Assembly (NCBI GenBank): GCA_020850595.1
Contig: JADZEK010000049.1
Coordinates: forward strand, 23,506 to 87,505
Direction of reading: 5' to 3'
Origin: Anaerolineales bacterium
GTDB lineage: Bacteria; Chloroflexota; Anaerolineae; Anaerolineales; UBA6663
DNA: 64,000 nt
Both the position numbers and the translations under genes were made by a program. Each line of letters begins with the position of its first letter. The first letter of the stretch is position 1. The notes under the pieces were generated by a model. The model saw only the letters and a list, made by a program, of their open reading frames with translations, searched no databases and had not been told where the DNA came from. Below are positions 51,111 through 60,722 of this stretch, in pieces.

Positions 51111-53900
51111 TCACGCCTTGGGCGAAGTTCCCAGTACGCCCTCCACGGCGGGCCTCACCTGGGCCAGCGCCTCCGCCAGCCGCGCCGGATCCTTGCCGCC
51201 CGCCTGGGCCAGATTAGCCTTGCCGCCGCCGCCCCCCCCCACCACCCGCGCCACGGCCTTGACGATCTTCCCGGCATCCAGCCCGCGCTGCACCAGGTCG
51301 TCGCTGACGGTCGCGACGAAGTGCGGCCGGTTCTCGAATACCGAGCCAAGCACCACCACCCCCGAAGGTAGGCGCGGGCGGAACCAGTCCGTCATCTCCC
51401 GCAGCGTCTCGCCATCCACGCCCTTCACGGCGCCGGCCAGCACCGCCACGCCTCCCACGTCTTCCACTCTCGTCAGCAGCCCTTCCACGTCCCGTTGCGC
51501 CACTTCGCGCCGCAGTCGGGCGATTTCCTTGTGCGCGGCCTGGTGCTCATCCAGCAGGTTCAGCACCCGCCGGTCCACCTCCGCCGCATTGGCCTTAAGG
51601 TAAGTGGCGATGTTGTCGAGCGCGCCCAGGCGCTTCTGAATCAGGTCGAGTGCGCCGCGGCCGGTGACAGCCTCGATGCGGCGCACACCCGCCGCCGCGG
51701 CCTCCTCGCTGACAATCACGAATGGGCCGATGTCGGCCGTCTCCACGACGTGCGTGCCGCCGCACAGCTCGAAGCTGAACGGGTCTGGCTCCCCGATGCG
51801 GATGGTGCGCACGGTGGCGCCGTACTTCTCCCCAAACAACGCCATCGCGCCTGCTTCAATGGCCGCCTGGCGCTCCATGTACTCGACCTCCAGCGGGTAG
51901 TTCGCCAGCACCGCCTCATTGACCGAGCGCGTCACCTGATTGAGCTGCTCTTGGGTCAACATGCCTTGGTGGGTGAAGTCGAAGCGCAGTCGGTCGGGCG
52001 CGACCAGCGACCCGGCCTGATGGACGTGTTCGCCCAGCACATAGCGCAGTTCTGAATGCAGCAGGTGCGTGGCGGTGTGGTTGCGCATAATGTCCCACCG
52101 CCGGTCCGCGTCCACCGCCGCCACCGCCACGTCACCCTCTTTGGCAATGCCGCGCAGCACGGTGCCGCTGTGCACGAGGATGCCGGCCGCCGGGCGGCGC
52201 ACCTCCTCAATCTGAATCTCCCACAACGGTTCGTCGCTGTTAGGCTTGAAGAGCGCGAACGCGCCCGTGTCGGCCACCTGACCGCCGCTGGCCACATAGA
52301 ACACCGTGCGCGGTAGGACCAGCTCGACCTTGTCGCCGGGGCGGGCGTTGGGCACGCGCATACCGTCCTTCAGGATGGCGATGAGCGGCTCTTCGGCCTC
52401 CAGGTCGTTGTAAGGGTCGTATTCCACGCCCTCCGGCCCCAGCGCGCCCTGGTCTTGCAGTTCTTGCAGCAGCAGCCGATAGACGGCCACGTCCTCGCCC
52501 CCGACCGTGCCGAGTTCAGTGCGCGACGCCTCCGCGTGCGCCTCGCGGGCGCGGGCGAAGCTCGATTCCTCCACGTGCAGGCCGCGTTCTTGTGCCACAT
52601 CGCGGGTGATTTCGAGCGGCAAGCCGTAGGTGGCGTACAGGTTAAACGCGGTCTCGCCCGGCAGCGTATCCTTCCCGTGGGCGGCCAGGTCGTCGAGCCG
52701 TCCATTCAAGTTGGCGATCCCGACATCCACGGTGCGCTGGAAGCGCTGTTCTTCTTGGGTCAGGGTCCGCAAGATGTTGTCGCGCTGGCGGGCCAGTTCG
52801 GGGTAGCTGGCGCCGTACTGCTCGATGACGGTCTCGGCCACGCGCGCCAGAAACGGCTCGTTGAAACCCAGCTTGGCGCCAAAGCGGGCGGCCCGGCGAA
52901 TGATCATGCGGCAAACGTAGTTGCGGCCGGTGTTGCCCGGTGTCACCCCGTCGGCGATCAGGAAAGCGGCGCCGCGTCCGTGGTCGGCGATTACACGATA
53001 CGGCGTCAGGTGCGCCTCGCGCTCGGCCGCGCTGTGGCCCGTCATCGCCTGGATGGTGTCCAGGATGGGTGTGAACAGGTCGGTGCGGTAGTTCGAGTCG
53101 ACGCCCTGCATCACCGAAACGATGCGCTCCAGCCCCATGCCGGTGTCCACGTGCTTCTTGGGCAGGGGCGTCAGTTCGGCCGCCGTGGGGCCGGTGCGGT
53201 TGTATTGAATGAAGACTAGGTTCCACAACTCCAGGAAGCGCGGGCAATCTCCGTTGACGCGGCAAGTGTGGCCGGGCACGTCCTGTTTGTCGCAATAGGC
53301 TGCGCCGCGGTCAATGTGGATTTCACTATCCGGGCCGCATGGGCCGATATCGGCCATCTCCCAGAAGTTGTCTTTGCGCCCAAAGAACAGCAGGTGCCGC
53401 GGGTCGAACCCGGGCTGGCGGCGCCACACCGCCGCGGCCTCGTCGTCGCGCGGCACCACCCCTTTCTCATCCTCAAAGCACGTGGCCCACAACTTGTCCT
53501 TGGGTAGGCCCCACACGTCGGTCAACAGCTGCCACGCCCAGGTGATGGCCTCGGCCTTGTAATAGTCTCCGAACGACCAGTTGCCCAGCATCTCGAAAAA
53601 GGTGTGGTGCGTATTGTCGCGGCCCACGTCTTCCAGGTCGTTGTGCTTGCCGGCCACGCGCATGCACTTCTGGGCGTCGGCCACGCGAGTGTAGGGCCGG
53701 TTGTCGCGGCCCAGGAAGACGTCCTTGAACTGCACCATGCCTGAGTTGGTGAACAATAGCGTCGGGTCATCGCCCGGAACAAGCGACGCCGACGGCACAA
53801 TCGTGTGGGCCTGCTCGGCGAAGAAGTCAAGAAACGATTGACGGATTTCAGCGCCGGTCCGGGGGGCTTGCGGGGACCGCGCAACGGCTTTTTTGGACAT
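51111..53900 (-). CDS. alaS: Alanyl-tRNA synthetase
   Basis: This 929-residue enzyme has the catalytic domain at the N-terminus (HTIVPSASLVPGDDPTLLFTNSGM and the KHNDLEDVGRDNTHHTFFEMLGN region). The editing domain has NHTATHLLH near 603-611, and the CGGTHV site lies near 713-718. A coiled C-terminal region and a short C-terminal domain follow. The ATG at 53900 is chosen: the longer frame contains a segment upstream of the -10 element at 53944. It charges tRNA-Ala and edits mischarged Ser or Gly. Confidence 0.97.
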   Translation of the reverse strand: MSKKAVARSPQAPRTGAEIRQSFLDFFAEQAHTIVPSASLVPGDDPTLLFTNSGMVQFKDVFLGRDNRPYTRVADAQKCMRVAGKHNDLEDVGRDNTHHTFFEMLGNWSFGDYYKAEAITWAWQLLTDVWGLPKDKLWATCFEDEKGVVPRDDEAAAVWRRQPGFDPRHLLFFGRKDNFWEMADIGPCGPDSEIHIDRGAAYCDKQDVPGHTCRVNGDCPRFLELWNLVFIQYNRTGPTAAELTPLPKKHVDTGMGLERIVSVMQGVDSNYRTDLFTPILDTIQAMTGHSAAEREAHLTPYRVIADHGRGAAFLIADGVTPGNTGRNYVCRMIIRRAARFGAKLGFNEPFLARVAETVIEQYGASYPELARQRDNILRTLTQEEQRFQRTVDVGIANLNGRLDDLAAHGKDTLPGETAFNLYATYGLPLEITRDVAQERGLHVEESSFARAREAHAEASRTELGTVGGEDVAVYRLLLQELQDQGALGPEGVEYDPYNDLEAEEPLIAILKDGMRVPNARPGDKVELVLPRTVFYVASGGQVADTGAFALFKPNSDEPLWEIQIEEVRRPAAGILVHSGTVLRGIAKEGDVAVAAVDADRRWDIMRNHTATHLLHSELRYVLGEHVHQAGSLVAPDRLRFDFTHQGMLTQEQLNQVTRSVNEAVLANYPLEVEYMERQAAIEAGAMALFGEKYGATVRTIRIGEPDPFSFELCGGTHVVETADIGPFVIVSEEAAAAGVRRIEAVTGRGALDLIQKRLGALDNIATYLKANAAEVDRRVLNLLDEHQAAHKEIARLRREVAQRDVEGLLTRVEDVGGVAVLAGAVKGVDGETLREMTDWFRPRLPSGVVVLGSVFENRPHFVATVSDDLVQRGLDAGKIVKAVARVVGGGGGGKANLAQAGGKDPARLAEALAQVRPAVEGVLGTSPKA

Positions 53901-53943
53901 GCGTGAGTGGCTCCAGGCGGAATGTTGAACGGTGCGGAGGAGA

Positions 53944-53949
53944 ATTATA
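53944..53949 (-). promoter_or_regulatory. -10 of alaS
   Basis: ATTATA on the plus strand reads TATAAT on the minus strand. The start of transcription would be near 53937, 37 bases ahead of the ATG. No clear -35. Confidence 0.5.
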
Positions 53950-53990
53950 CGCGAGAAACTGTCGCTTGAGGGGCGGCCCAGGCCCGCTGG

Positions 53991-53996
53991 TATAAT
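53991..53996 (+). promoter_or_regulatory. -10 of tyrS
   Basis: TATAAT, with TTGAGG at 53966-53971 as a loose -35 (19-bp spacer). The start would be near 54003, 27 bases ahead of the ATG. It diverges from the alaS promoter 42 bp away. Confidence 0.5.
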
Positions 53997-54029
53997 GCCC
54001 CTTCGCGCGACGATTTCTCGGAGGCTGGC

Positions 54030-55250
54030 ATGCATCTAGACGAACAGGTGGCCCTGCTGATGCAGGGCACCGAGTATGGCGATGAGACCATCAAGGCCAA
54101 CATGGCCCGCGAACTGCGGGCGCGGCTCGAACAGGCCGCGGCCGAGGGGCGCGCGCTGCGCGTCTACTGCGGCTACGATCCCACCTCGCGCGACCTGCAC
54201 CTGGGCCACACCATCACCATGCGCAAGCTGCGCCAGTTTCAAGACCTGGGGCACGAAGTGACGTTCTTGATCGGCAGCTACACCGCCCTGGTGGGCGACC
54301 CGTCAGATAAGAACAAGGCGCGGCCGATCCTCACCCCGGCCCAAGTGGCCGACAACGCCCAGAGCTACTCTGACCAGGCCTTTCGCATCCTCGACCCGCG
54401 CCGGACGAAAGTGCGCTCGAACGGCGAGTGGTTGGCCGAACTGTCGCTGCTCGACCTCATCCGTCTGGGGCAGAACTTTACCATCCAGCAATTCCTGGTG
54501 CGCGAAAACTTCGCCAAGCGGCTGGATGCCGGCGAACCCATCTTCTTGCACGAGACGTTTTACGCGCTCATGCAGGGCTACGACGCGGTGGCCATGCACA
54601 CCGACGTGCAGGTGGGCGGCACCGACCAACTCTTCCACATCATTGTGGCGGGCCGCAAGCTGCAAGAGGCCCTTGGGCAGAAGCCGCTGGTGGGCATTAT
54701 CACCGGCATCCTGCCGGGCACCGACGGTCTGCTGCGCATGAGCAAGTCTACGGGCAACGTCATCCCGATTGACAGCACCCCCGCTGACATGTACGGCAAA
54801 ATCATGAGCCTGCCGGACTTCGCCATGGTCAAGTACTTCGAACTGCTGTCGCGCTACACCCCAGCGCAGATCGCCCAGATCGCCGCGGAGCTGGATGCGG
54901 GCCTACGCCATCCCCGCGACACCAAGATGGAACTGGCGCGCGAGATCGTCTTCATCTTCTACGGCCAGGCGGCCGTGGCCGACGCCGAGGCCAACTTCAA
55001 GCGCGTCTTCCAGCGCGGTGACGTTCCCGCTGAGATGCCTGAGATCGCCTTCAGCGGCGCGCCCTTGCTGGTCGACTTCCTGTCGGAGCATGGGCTGGCG
55101 GCCTCCAAGAGCGAAGCGCGCCGCCTGATAACACAGTCCGGTGTCCGGCTTGACAGCCAGGCCGTGACCGACGTGGCGTTCCGCCTGGATACCGCCCAGG
55201 CCGTCATCCAGGTCGGCAAACGCAAGTTCGTGCGCGCCAAGCGGGCGTAG
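54030..55250 (+). CDS. tyrS: Tyrosyl-tRNA synthetase
   Basis: This 406-residue class I synthetase has the HIGH-type motif HLGH at residues 57-60, the KMSKS-type motif RMSKS at 236-240 and Tyr/Asp/Gln substrate residues in YGDETI and DVQVGGTDQ. A C-terminal S4 RNA-binding domain (about 340-406) has LVDFLSEHGLAASKSEARRLI. Its length and the HLGH form fit the TyrS type common in several bacterial phyla. It is read away from alaS from a separate promoter. Confidence 0.96.
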   Translation: MHLDEQVALLMQGTEYGDETIKANMARELRARLEQAAAEGRALRVYCGYDPTSRDLHLGHTITMRKLRQFQDLGHEVTFLIGSYTALVGDPSDKNKARPILTPAQVADNAQSYSDQAFRILDPRRTKVRSNGEWLAELSLLDLIRLGQNFTIQQFLVRENFAKRLDAGEPIFLHETFYALMQGYDAVAMHTDVQVGGTDQLFHIIVAGRKLQEALGQKPLVGIITGILPGTDGLLRMSKSTGNVIPIDSTPADMYGKIMSLPDFAMVKYFELLSRYTPAQIAQIAAELDAGLRHPRDTKMELAREIVFIFYGQAAVADAEANFKRVFQRGDVPAEMPEIAFSGAPLLVDFLSEHGLAASKSEARRLITQSGVRLDSQAVTDVAFRLDTAQAVIQVGKRKFVRAKRA

Positions 55251-55404
55251 TCAGCGGGCTAGCCGTGTGTGTGGGCGTTTGGGTCACTCGGCTGATCCCA
55301 GACGTCCCTTCATTTTATCTATGGTGCGCATAGCCACGCCTGGAGGCGCGGGCTAGCAGCGTTTTGACCCCTGAAGCTGTCAGGCTATGCGAATCCGGCG
55401 ATGG

Positions 55405-56739
55405 TTATGGCCGGGCTAGCGCGGTGGCCAGCAAGTCCTCCCCGATGCCGGCGGCGATGTCGGGGCTGCCCCCTTCCAACAAGACCACGACCACCACGCG
55501 CGCGTCGGCTTGCGGGCCGAAGACCTGGTACCACGTCAGCGTGCGGCCCTCGGTGCCCGAGGCGGCCGTGGAGGCATATCCATGCGCCAGCAGCGGACGC
55601 ACCTGCGCCGCCGCCTCCGTAGAAACGGCGCGCTGCGGCTGTCGAGGCGGTGCCTCTGGCCGCCAGACACCGTCTGGGTTTTGCGTTGCCAGCACCAACT
55701 GGGGCGCCGGCAACATCCCGTCGCGCACTAGGGCACTCGTTGCCAGCGCCAGCTGGAGCGGGGTGAGCGTGAGCGCCCCCTGTCCAGCCGCGGCCACGGC
55801 CTCTTGCCCGGCGGCCACCGGCTGCGCCGTGCTGACCGACGTGGGCAGCGCCAACGGCGCGGCCGTGCTGAGGCCGAAGGCGGCGAAGAGCTCCTGGAGC
55901 TTGTCGGCGCCGAGCGCCGCGCCGACCGTGCCCGTCGGCCCGGGACAGCCAAACAGCAGGCTCTCGCGCAGGGTCAGGGCGGCCAGGCGCGGCGGCACGC
56001 GGCAGTTGAGCGCTTCGTCACCCATGGGGAGCGAAAGGGTTTCGAGCCGGTACGACCGGCCCAGATCGAGTTGCCCCGACTCGGCCGCGCCCGCCAGCAC
56101 AAGCGGCCACAGCGCGCCCCCGGGCTGGTAAAGGCCCAGAGTGGCGCGGTTGAGCAGCGGCGCGTTTGGGTCAGCCAACAATGTTTCCCAGTCACCCTCC
56201 AACTGGTTGGCGTCGAAGGTGGGGTGCGACGCGAGCGCCAGCACCTCCCCCGTCTGGGCGTCGAGCGCAACGACGGCCCCGGTCAGGCCGCCCAGGGCCG
56301 CGTCGGCTTCCTGTTGCAGCGTCAGATCGAGTGTGAGGCGTACGCCTCGGCCGGCCGGCGGCTGGCCGAGGACGGTGGCCTGCCAGTAATAGTCGAACGG
56401 CTCTAGGCCCGCGTCGCCGTGCAGCACACCATCGAAGGCAGCCTCGATGCCGGCGCGGCCGTATAACGGCGAAACGTAGCCGAGCACCGGCGCGAGCGGC
56501 GCGTAGGGATAGGCGCGCCTCCAATCGCCCGGCTCGCCGAGGGTGGTCGCCAGCGGTTGGTCGTGGCGATCATAGATGGGTCCACGCGGCACGCGCACTT
56601 CGGCGAGCACGCGGCGCGGGTTGTCGGCGCGGCTCAACAGGGGCTCGCGGCGCAGGTACGCCCAATAGCCCGCTGTGAGCGCAAGCGTCAAGAAACCAAT
56701 CGCAACCGCCCAGGCCAGGCGGCGCACTTGGAGGCTCAT
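55405..56739 (-). CDS. Penicillin-binding-protein-like, catalytic motifs lost
   Basis: This protein of about 444 residues has an N-terminal membrane anchor and the dimerisation-type region with RGPIYDRHDQPLATT, followed by a transpeptidase-like domain. In active enzymes the three motifs are SxxK, SxN and KTG. The aligned places here read PGGALW instead of PGSTFK, FGCPG instead of SCN, and ASGTEG instead of KTGTA. Each motif lacks its catalytic residue(s). It overlaps the SEDS gene by an ATGA, so the two are made together. The role is probably structural or regulatory for the SEDS partner. The ATG at 56739 is preferred over a longer out-of-frame-looking extension. Confidence 0.85.
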   Translation of the reverse strand: MSLQVRRLAWAVAIGFLTLALTAGYWAYLRREPLLSRADNPRRVLAEVRVPRGPIYDRHDQPLATTLGEPGDWRRAYPYAPLAPVLGYVSPLYGRAGIEAAFDGVLHGDAGLEPFDYYWQATVLGQPPAGRGVRLTLDLTLQQEADAALGGLTGAVVALDAQTGEVLALASHPTFDANQLEGDWETLLADPNAPLLNRATLGLYQPGGALWPLVLAGAAESGQLDLGRSYRLETLSLPMGDEALNCRVPPRLAALTLRESLLFGCPGPTGTVGAALGADKLQELFAAFGLSTAAPLALPTSVSTAQPVAAGQEAVAAAGQGALTLTPLQLALATSALVRDGMLPAPQLVLATQNPDGVWRPEAPPRQPQRAVSTEAAAQVRPLLAHGYASTAASGTEGRTLTWYQVFGPQADARVVVVVLLEGGSPDIAAGIGEDLLATALARP

Positions 56740-58061
56740 GCGCTCGTGGGCCGCCTGCGCGCGCGGCGGTCGTCTGGGCTTGACAGGCGCAGCAGCAACC
56801 CCACCGCCACGTAGGCCGAGACCAGTGACGATCCGCCATAGCTCAGGAACGGCAGGGTCAGCCCGGTGAGCGGCGCCAGCTTGATCACGCCGCCCATGAT
56901 CAGGCTGGCCTGCAAGGCGATGAGCGCGGCTAAACCGCCCGCCAGCAACTGGCCGAACGGCGTCGGCGTCTCCAGCGCGATGCGCAGGCCGCGAAACACC
57001 GTTGCCGCCAGCAGGCTCACGACGGCCAACATACCCAGCAGCCCCCACTCCTCGGCGATGGCGGCGAAAATAAAGTCGGAATGGGCCACCGGGATTACCC
57101 CCGGCACGCCTAGCCCCGGCCCGCGCCCCGTTAGCCCGCCCGCCGCCAGCGCAATGAGCGATTGCACGATCTGGTAGGAACGGCCGCTCGGATCAGCCCA
57201 CGGGTTCCACCAGGCTTCCACGCGCAGCCGCACCACGTCGAACAAAGCATAGCCGAGCACCGCCGCCAGCCCCAGCAGCACCGCCCCGGCCGCCACGTAC
57301 AGTACCTGCCCCGAGGCCAGGTAAAGCATCACGATAAACACGCCGAAGAACAGCGTGCTCATGCCCAGATCGCGCTGCGAAATCAGGATGAGCGTACTAA
57401 AGCCCCACATGACCAGCATCGGCAGAAAGTATGCCAGCGCGCGCGGGTGGGCATTCGGCCACGCGCCAGGGGCCAGCGTGGCAAACAACTGCTCGCGTCG
57501 GTCTGACAGGTACGAAGCCAGGAAAACGACCAGCAGGAGCTTTAGAATCTCAGCGGGCTGCAAATACAGGCCGCAGCAGCCGAGCCACAACCGGTCGCCC
57601 TGGCCCGAGGGATTGACTCCCAGGAACAGCGTGAGCGCCGTAAGCAGCAGCCCGGCGAACAGCCAGGTGTAGCGGTAGCGCCGCAGCCACCGCAGATCGC
57701 CGGGAAGCAGTACCACGCCCAGCAGCGCGCCCGTGGCGACGCCCAGCCAGGCCGTCTGGCGCAGGCCGAAGCCGGGCGCGAGCCGCCAAATCACCACCAG
57801 GCCAAAGCCCGTGAGCAGGTAAATTAGGGGCAGCAGGTAGGGGTCGTGCTCTGGCAGCCGGCGGCGCACCAACGCGCCGGCTGTCAACGCACAGGCCAGC
57901 CACGTGCCCAAAATCAGCAGCGGCTGCGTCAGATTGAGCGGCTGCCACACGCCCGCCCGGGCCGAGGGCATTAGGGCCAGCGCCGCCACGGCGGCGAGCA
58001 TGAAACCGGCCGCCGCGCCGAACAGTTGGGTTTCGCGGCGGCGCAGCGCGCTAAGCGACAT
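56736..58061 (-). CDS. SEDS peptidoglycan glycosyltransferase (FtsW/RodA/SpoVE family)
   Basis: This 441-residue protein has about ten transmembrane segments. It has the SEDS patterns RVEAWWNPWADPSGRSYQ, QSLIALAAGGLTGRGPGLG and HSDFIFAAIAEEWGLLG, with the catalytic Asp in the last, and a closing FLSYGGSSLV. It polymerises lipid-linked glycan at the membrane. Active residues are intact. It is encoded directly upstream of the PBP-like partner and overlaps mtnP by 11 bp. Confidence 0.94.
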   Translation of the reverse strand: MSLSALRRRETQLFGAAAGFMLAAVAALALMPSARAGVWQPLNLTQPLLILGTWLACALTAGALVRRRLPEHDPYLLPLIYLLTGFGLVVIWRLAPGFGLRQTAWLGVATGALLGVVLLPGDLRWLRRYRYTWLFAGLLLTALTLFLGVNPSGQGDRLWLGCCGLYLQPAEILKLLLVVFLASYLSDRREQLFATLAPGAWPNAHPRALAYFLPMLVMWGFSTLILISQRDLGMSTLFFGVFIVMLYLASGQVLYVAAGAVLLGLAAVLGYALFDVVRLRVEAWWNPWADPSGRSYQIVQSLIALAAGGLTGRGPGLGVPGVIPVAHSDFIFAAIAEEWGLLGMLAVVSLLAATVFRGLRIALETPTPFGQLLAGGLAALIALQASLIMGGVIKLAPLTGLTLPFLSYGGSSLVSAYVAVGLLLRLSSPDDRRARRRPTSA

Positions 58062-58917
58062 ACTTCTGGATCAACAGCCCCAGCTTGTCCTTAGTGGCCG
58101 TGGGCACGCGAGCCGGATCGGTCATGAGTGCTGCGGCCAGCGCGGTAGGGCACGGGCAGTGGCCGCGGTCGGCTTCCGCGCCGAGCAGGTTCACGAGGGC
58201 CTGCTGCGCCGTGGCGGTGTTGGCGTTGAGCGTGCGAATAATCATCTCCACCGTCACGGCCTCTTCCGCTACGTGCCAGACATCGTAGTCGGTCACGTGC
58301 GCCATGCAGGTGTAACACAGCTCGGCCTCGCGCGCCAGAAAGACCTCTGGAGAAGTGGTCATGCCGACCAGGCTCATACCCCACTTACGGTAGGTGTTGC
58401 TCTCCGCCTTGGTTGAGAAGCGCGGCCCCTCGATGGTGATAAACGCGCCGCCCTGGTGTACCGTCGCGCCGGTGGCCTTTACCGCCTCGTAGAGCTGCTG
58501 CGAGAGCGTCGGGCAGAACGGTTCCGCCACGCCCACGTGCGCCACCAGCCCCTCGCCGAAGAAACTCCGCGGGCGGCCGTGGGTGTTGTCGTAGACCTGG
58601 TCGGGGATGACGATGTGGCCTGGGGCGTAGTCCTCGCGCAAGCTGCCGCACGCGCTCACGGCCACCACCCGCTCCACACCCAGTTGCTTGAGGGCGTACA
58701 GGTTGGCGCCATACGGCACCTCCGCCGGGGTCAGGCGGTGGCCGCGGCCATGTCGCGCCAAGAAGGCCACCCGCTGTCCGGCCAGCGTGCCGACCACAAC
58801 CGGGTCACTCGGCCTGCCGAACGGCGTGATAAGGTCATGCTCTTCTTTGTCCGTCAGCCCGGCGATGTTGTACAGGCCGCTGCCGCCGATGATGCCAAGG
58901 GTGGGTGTGTCCGCCAT
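58051..58917 (-). CDS. mtnP: S-methyl-5'-thioadenosine phosphorylase
   Basis: This 288-residue protein has the PNP/MTAP pattern: GIIGGSGLYNI at the start, LARHGRGHRLTP near 53-64, SACGSLREDYAPGHIVIPDQ, then GPRFSTKAESNTYRKWGMSLVGMT, a substrate-binding Met, and TDYDVWHVAEE. The 3-residue pattern around Thr-Lys favours MTA over inosine. It splits methylthioadenosine into adenine and methylthioribose-1-phosphate, the first step of methionine salvage. It lies upstream of the SEDS gene, with a -10 (TACAAT on the minus strand, 58949-58954). Confidence 0.93.
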   Translation of the reverse strand: MADTPTLGIIGGSGLYNIAGLTDKEEHDLITPFGRPSDPVVVGTLAGQRVAFLARHGRGHRLTPAEVPYGANLYALKQLGVERVVAVSACGSLREDYAPGHIVIPDQVYDNTHGRPRSFFGEGLVAHVGVAEPFCPTLSQQLYEAVKATGATVHQGGAFITIEGPRFSTKAESNTYRKWGMSLVGMTTSPEVFLAREAELCYTCMAHVTDYDVWHVAEEAVTVEMIIRTLNANTATAQQALVNLLGAEADRGHCPCPTALAAALMTDPARVPTATKDKLGLLIQKYVA

Positions 58918-58968
58918 GTGCCGCCTCCAGGCGCCGGTTTAGGCCGTCATTGTACCGCAAGCCTGGTG

Positions 58969-58974
58969 TAGAAT
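58969..58974 (+). promoter_or_regulatory. -10 of the GNAT-CNB gene
   Basis: TAGAAT with a weak upstream GTCATT (17 bp). It lies 15 bp from the divergent mtnP -10 (58949-58954), so the two promoters overlap and can influence each other. Confidence 0.4.
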
Positions 58975-59027
58975 GGCGCCTCGACCGTCACCGACCTCAT
59001 CCCCGCGCCCATGATTGGAGGCCGTGC

Positions 59028-60542
59028 ATGCACATTCGCGATTTCCGCGAAGCCGATATCGAAGCCGTTATTGGCTTGTTCCGCAAGAACTATGGCGACG
59101 ACTATGCCATCCCCGAATTCTACGACCCGGCCTGGGTCAAGCGCGGCATTTATTCCGATCACATCCTCTGGCTGGTGGCGGAGGAAGCTGGCGAGATCCT
59201 CGGTTCCGGCGCGTGCATCCTCAACTACGGCGACTATAACGATCAGATCGGCGAGATCGGCCGGCTGGTGGTAGACCCCGACGCCGGCGGGCGCGGCCTG
59301 GGGCGGGCTATCCTCTCGGCCCTGGTAGACGCCTCGGATGAGCGCGTGGAGTTTGCCTTTGCCGAAGCGCGCACCGTCCACCCCAAGACGCAGCGCATTG
59401 ACGACCGCATTGGCCTGGTGCCGCTGGGCTTCCTGCCAATGTATTACCTCATGACCTGGCGCGAAAGCCTGATTCTGAGCGGCCAACTCTTCGGCAACGG
59501 CCGCCTGCTGCGCCGCCCCGGCGCGGCGGAAGTGATTGCGCCGGTGCAGCCGCTGGCCGCGCTGTCGCTGGCGAACCTGGAATTGGACGAGCCGGTGACG
59601 GTGCGCGACAACGCCCGCGCCTACCCCTTCGACGGCGCGCTGACCGTCGCGCCGCTGACCGGCTCGGCGCTGGTGCGGCTGTTGCGCATCGAGCAGGGCC
59701 GCGTGTTCCAGCCCGAGGTATTTGGCTCGATGCAGATTGACCAGGGCCTCTCGCAGTTGCGCGCCAAGAAGGCCGAGTACCTGGTGGCCTCGGAAGGTGA
59801 GCGCACCCTGGGCGCGGTCGGCTACATCGGCGATGAGCGCAACCGCAGCGTGCGCATCACGGAGCTGATCGCCGCGGACGAAGCGGTGAAGGGCAGCCTG
59901 CTGCGCCTGGCGGTGGAAGCGGCCGAGGAGCAGTTCGAGGCCGAAATCATCAAGTGCGATGTGGCCGCGACCAGCCCGCGCGCCCAGCAGACGTTGTTCG
60001 AGATGGGCTTCCTGCCCGCGGCCTACGTGCCGGGCATGGTGTTCCACGGCACCTCGCGCTGGGACATCGTCCGCATGATCAAGCTGAATGTGCCGTGGGA
60101 TTTGGGGCCGATTGAGCTGACCGCGCCCTCGCAGAAGTACGCCGACGTGGTCACGCCCGCCTTCCTGAAGGCCGACGTCGTGCGCGAGCGCAAGCGGCTG
60201 GCGCTGGCCGCACCTGTGCTCAAGGGGCTGACGCGCCTTGAAGTCGAATTCCTGGAGCACGTCTGCGCCGAAGCGACGCCTGCCCTGGGCGAAGTGCTGG
60301 CCGGTGACAGCTTGCATGTGGTGCTGGCCGGCGCGCTGGCGCAGGGCGGCCGCCCGTTGAGCAAGGGCGACTTCGCTGGCGCGGGGGCGTTGTTAGGGCA
60401 GGGCGTTGGTGAGCCGGTTGTGGCCGGGGCCGGGGCCCGCGTGTTGTCCCTCGGGCCGGCCGGGCTGGCGCAGTTGAGCTTGACCCACCCGCGCCTGGCC
60501 GTGAAACTCTACCAGAACCTCGTGAACAATCGCGCGCTGTAG
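59028..60542 (+). CDS. GNAT acetyltransferase with C-terminal cNMP-binding-like domain
   Basis: This protein of about 504 residues starts with a GNAT domain (MHIRDFREADIEAVI, then IGRLVVDPDAGGRGLGRAIL with the acetyl-CoA loop near 84-95). A middle part (about 185-370) is also GNAT-like and lacks a clear loop. The last 80 residues (GEVLAGDSLHVVLAG, GDFAGAGALLGQG, LSLTHPRLAVKLYQNLVNN) match the shape of a cyclic-nucleotide-binding domain. The ATG at 59028 follows GGAGG. It is followed by an ADP-forming acyl-CoA synthetase/GNAT fusion. This resembles cAMP-controlled protein acetylation, but binding is not shown. Confidence 0.75.
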   Translation: MHIRDFREADIEAVIGLFRKNYGDDYAIPEFYDPAWVKRGIYSDHILWLVAEEAGEILGSGACILNYGDYNDQIGEIGRLVVDPDAGGRGLGRAILSALVDASDERVEFAFAEARTVHPKTQRIDDRIGLVPLGFLPMYYLMTWRESLILSGQLFGNGRLLRRPGAAEVIAPVQPLAALSLANLELDEPVTVRDNARAYPFDGALTVAPLTGSALVRLLRIEQGRVFQPEVFGSMQIDQGLSQLRAKKAEYLVASEGERTLGAVGYIGDERNRSVRITELIAADEAVKGSLLRLAVEAAEEQFEAEIIKCDVAATSPRAQQTLFEMGFLPAAYVPGMVFHGTSRWDIVRMIKLNVPWDLGPIELTAPSQKYADVVTPAFLKADVVRERKRLALAAPVLKGLTRLEVEFLEHVCAEATPALGEVLAGDSLHVVLAGALAQGGRPLSKGDFAGAGALLGQGVGEPVVAGAGARVLSLGPAGLAQLSLTHPRLAVKLYQNLVNNRAL

Positions 60543-60619
60543 TGAACAGGCCGTGGCGTTAGTGCCGATCATCGCTCGAAAACAGGAGGAACCGCGCCAA
60601 TCAGCCGCCGGCGGCACGG

Positions 60620-60625
60620 TATAAT
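60620..60625 (+). promoter_or_regulatory. -10 of the acyl-CoA synthetase gene
   Basis: TATAAT, about 98 bp ahead of the ATG, with no recognisable -35. The interval 60543-60722 holds no gene. Confidence 0.45.
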
Positions 60626-60722
60626 CGTAGCAGCCAGACGCGCCTCGGTCGGCCCGGATGCGCCCCCGCCCTGGCTCCCTCCGCCACCCATTCGGCCGGC
60701 TTGGCCGAGAAAGCGCCCCGCC

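Noticed and set aside
53901..54035. N-terminal extension of alaS
   Set aside because: It overlaps the alaS and tyrS promoter elements and the start of tyrS; MSKK at 53900 fits the family.
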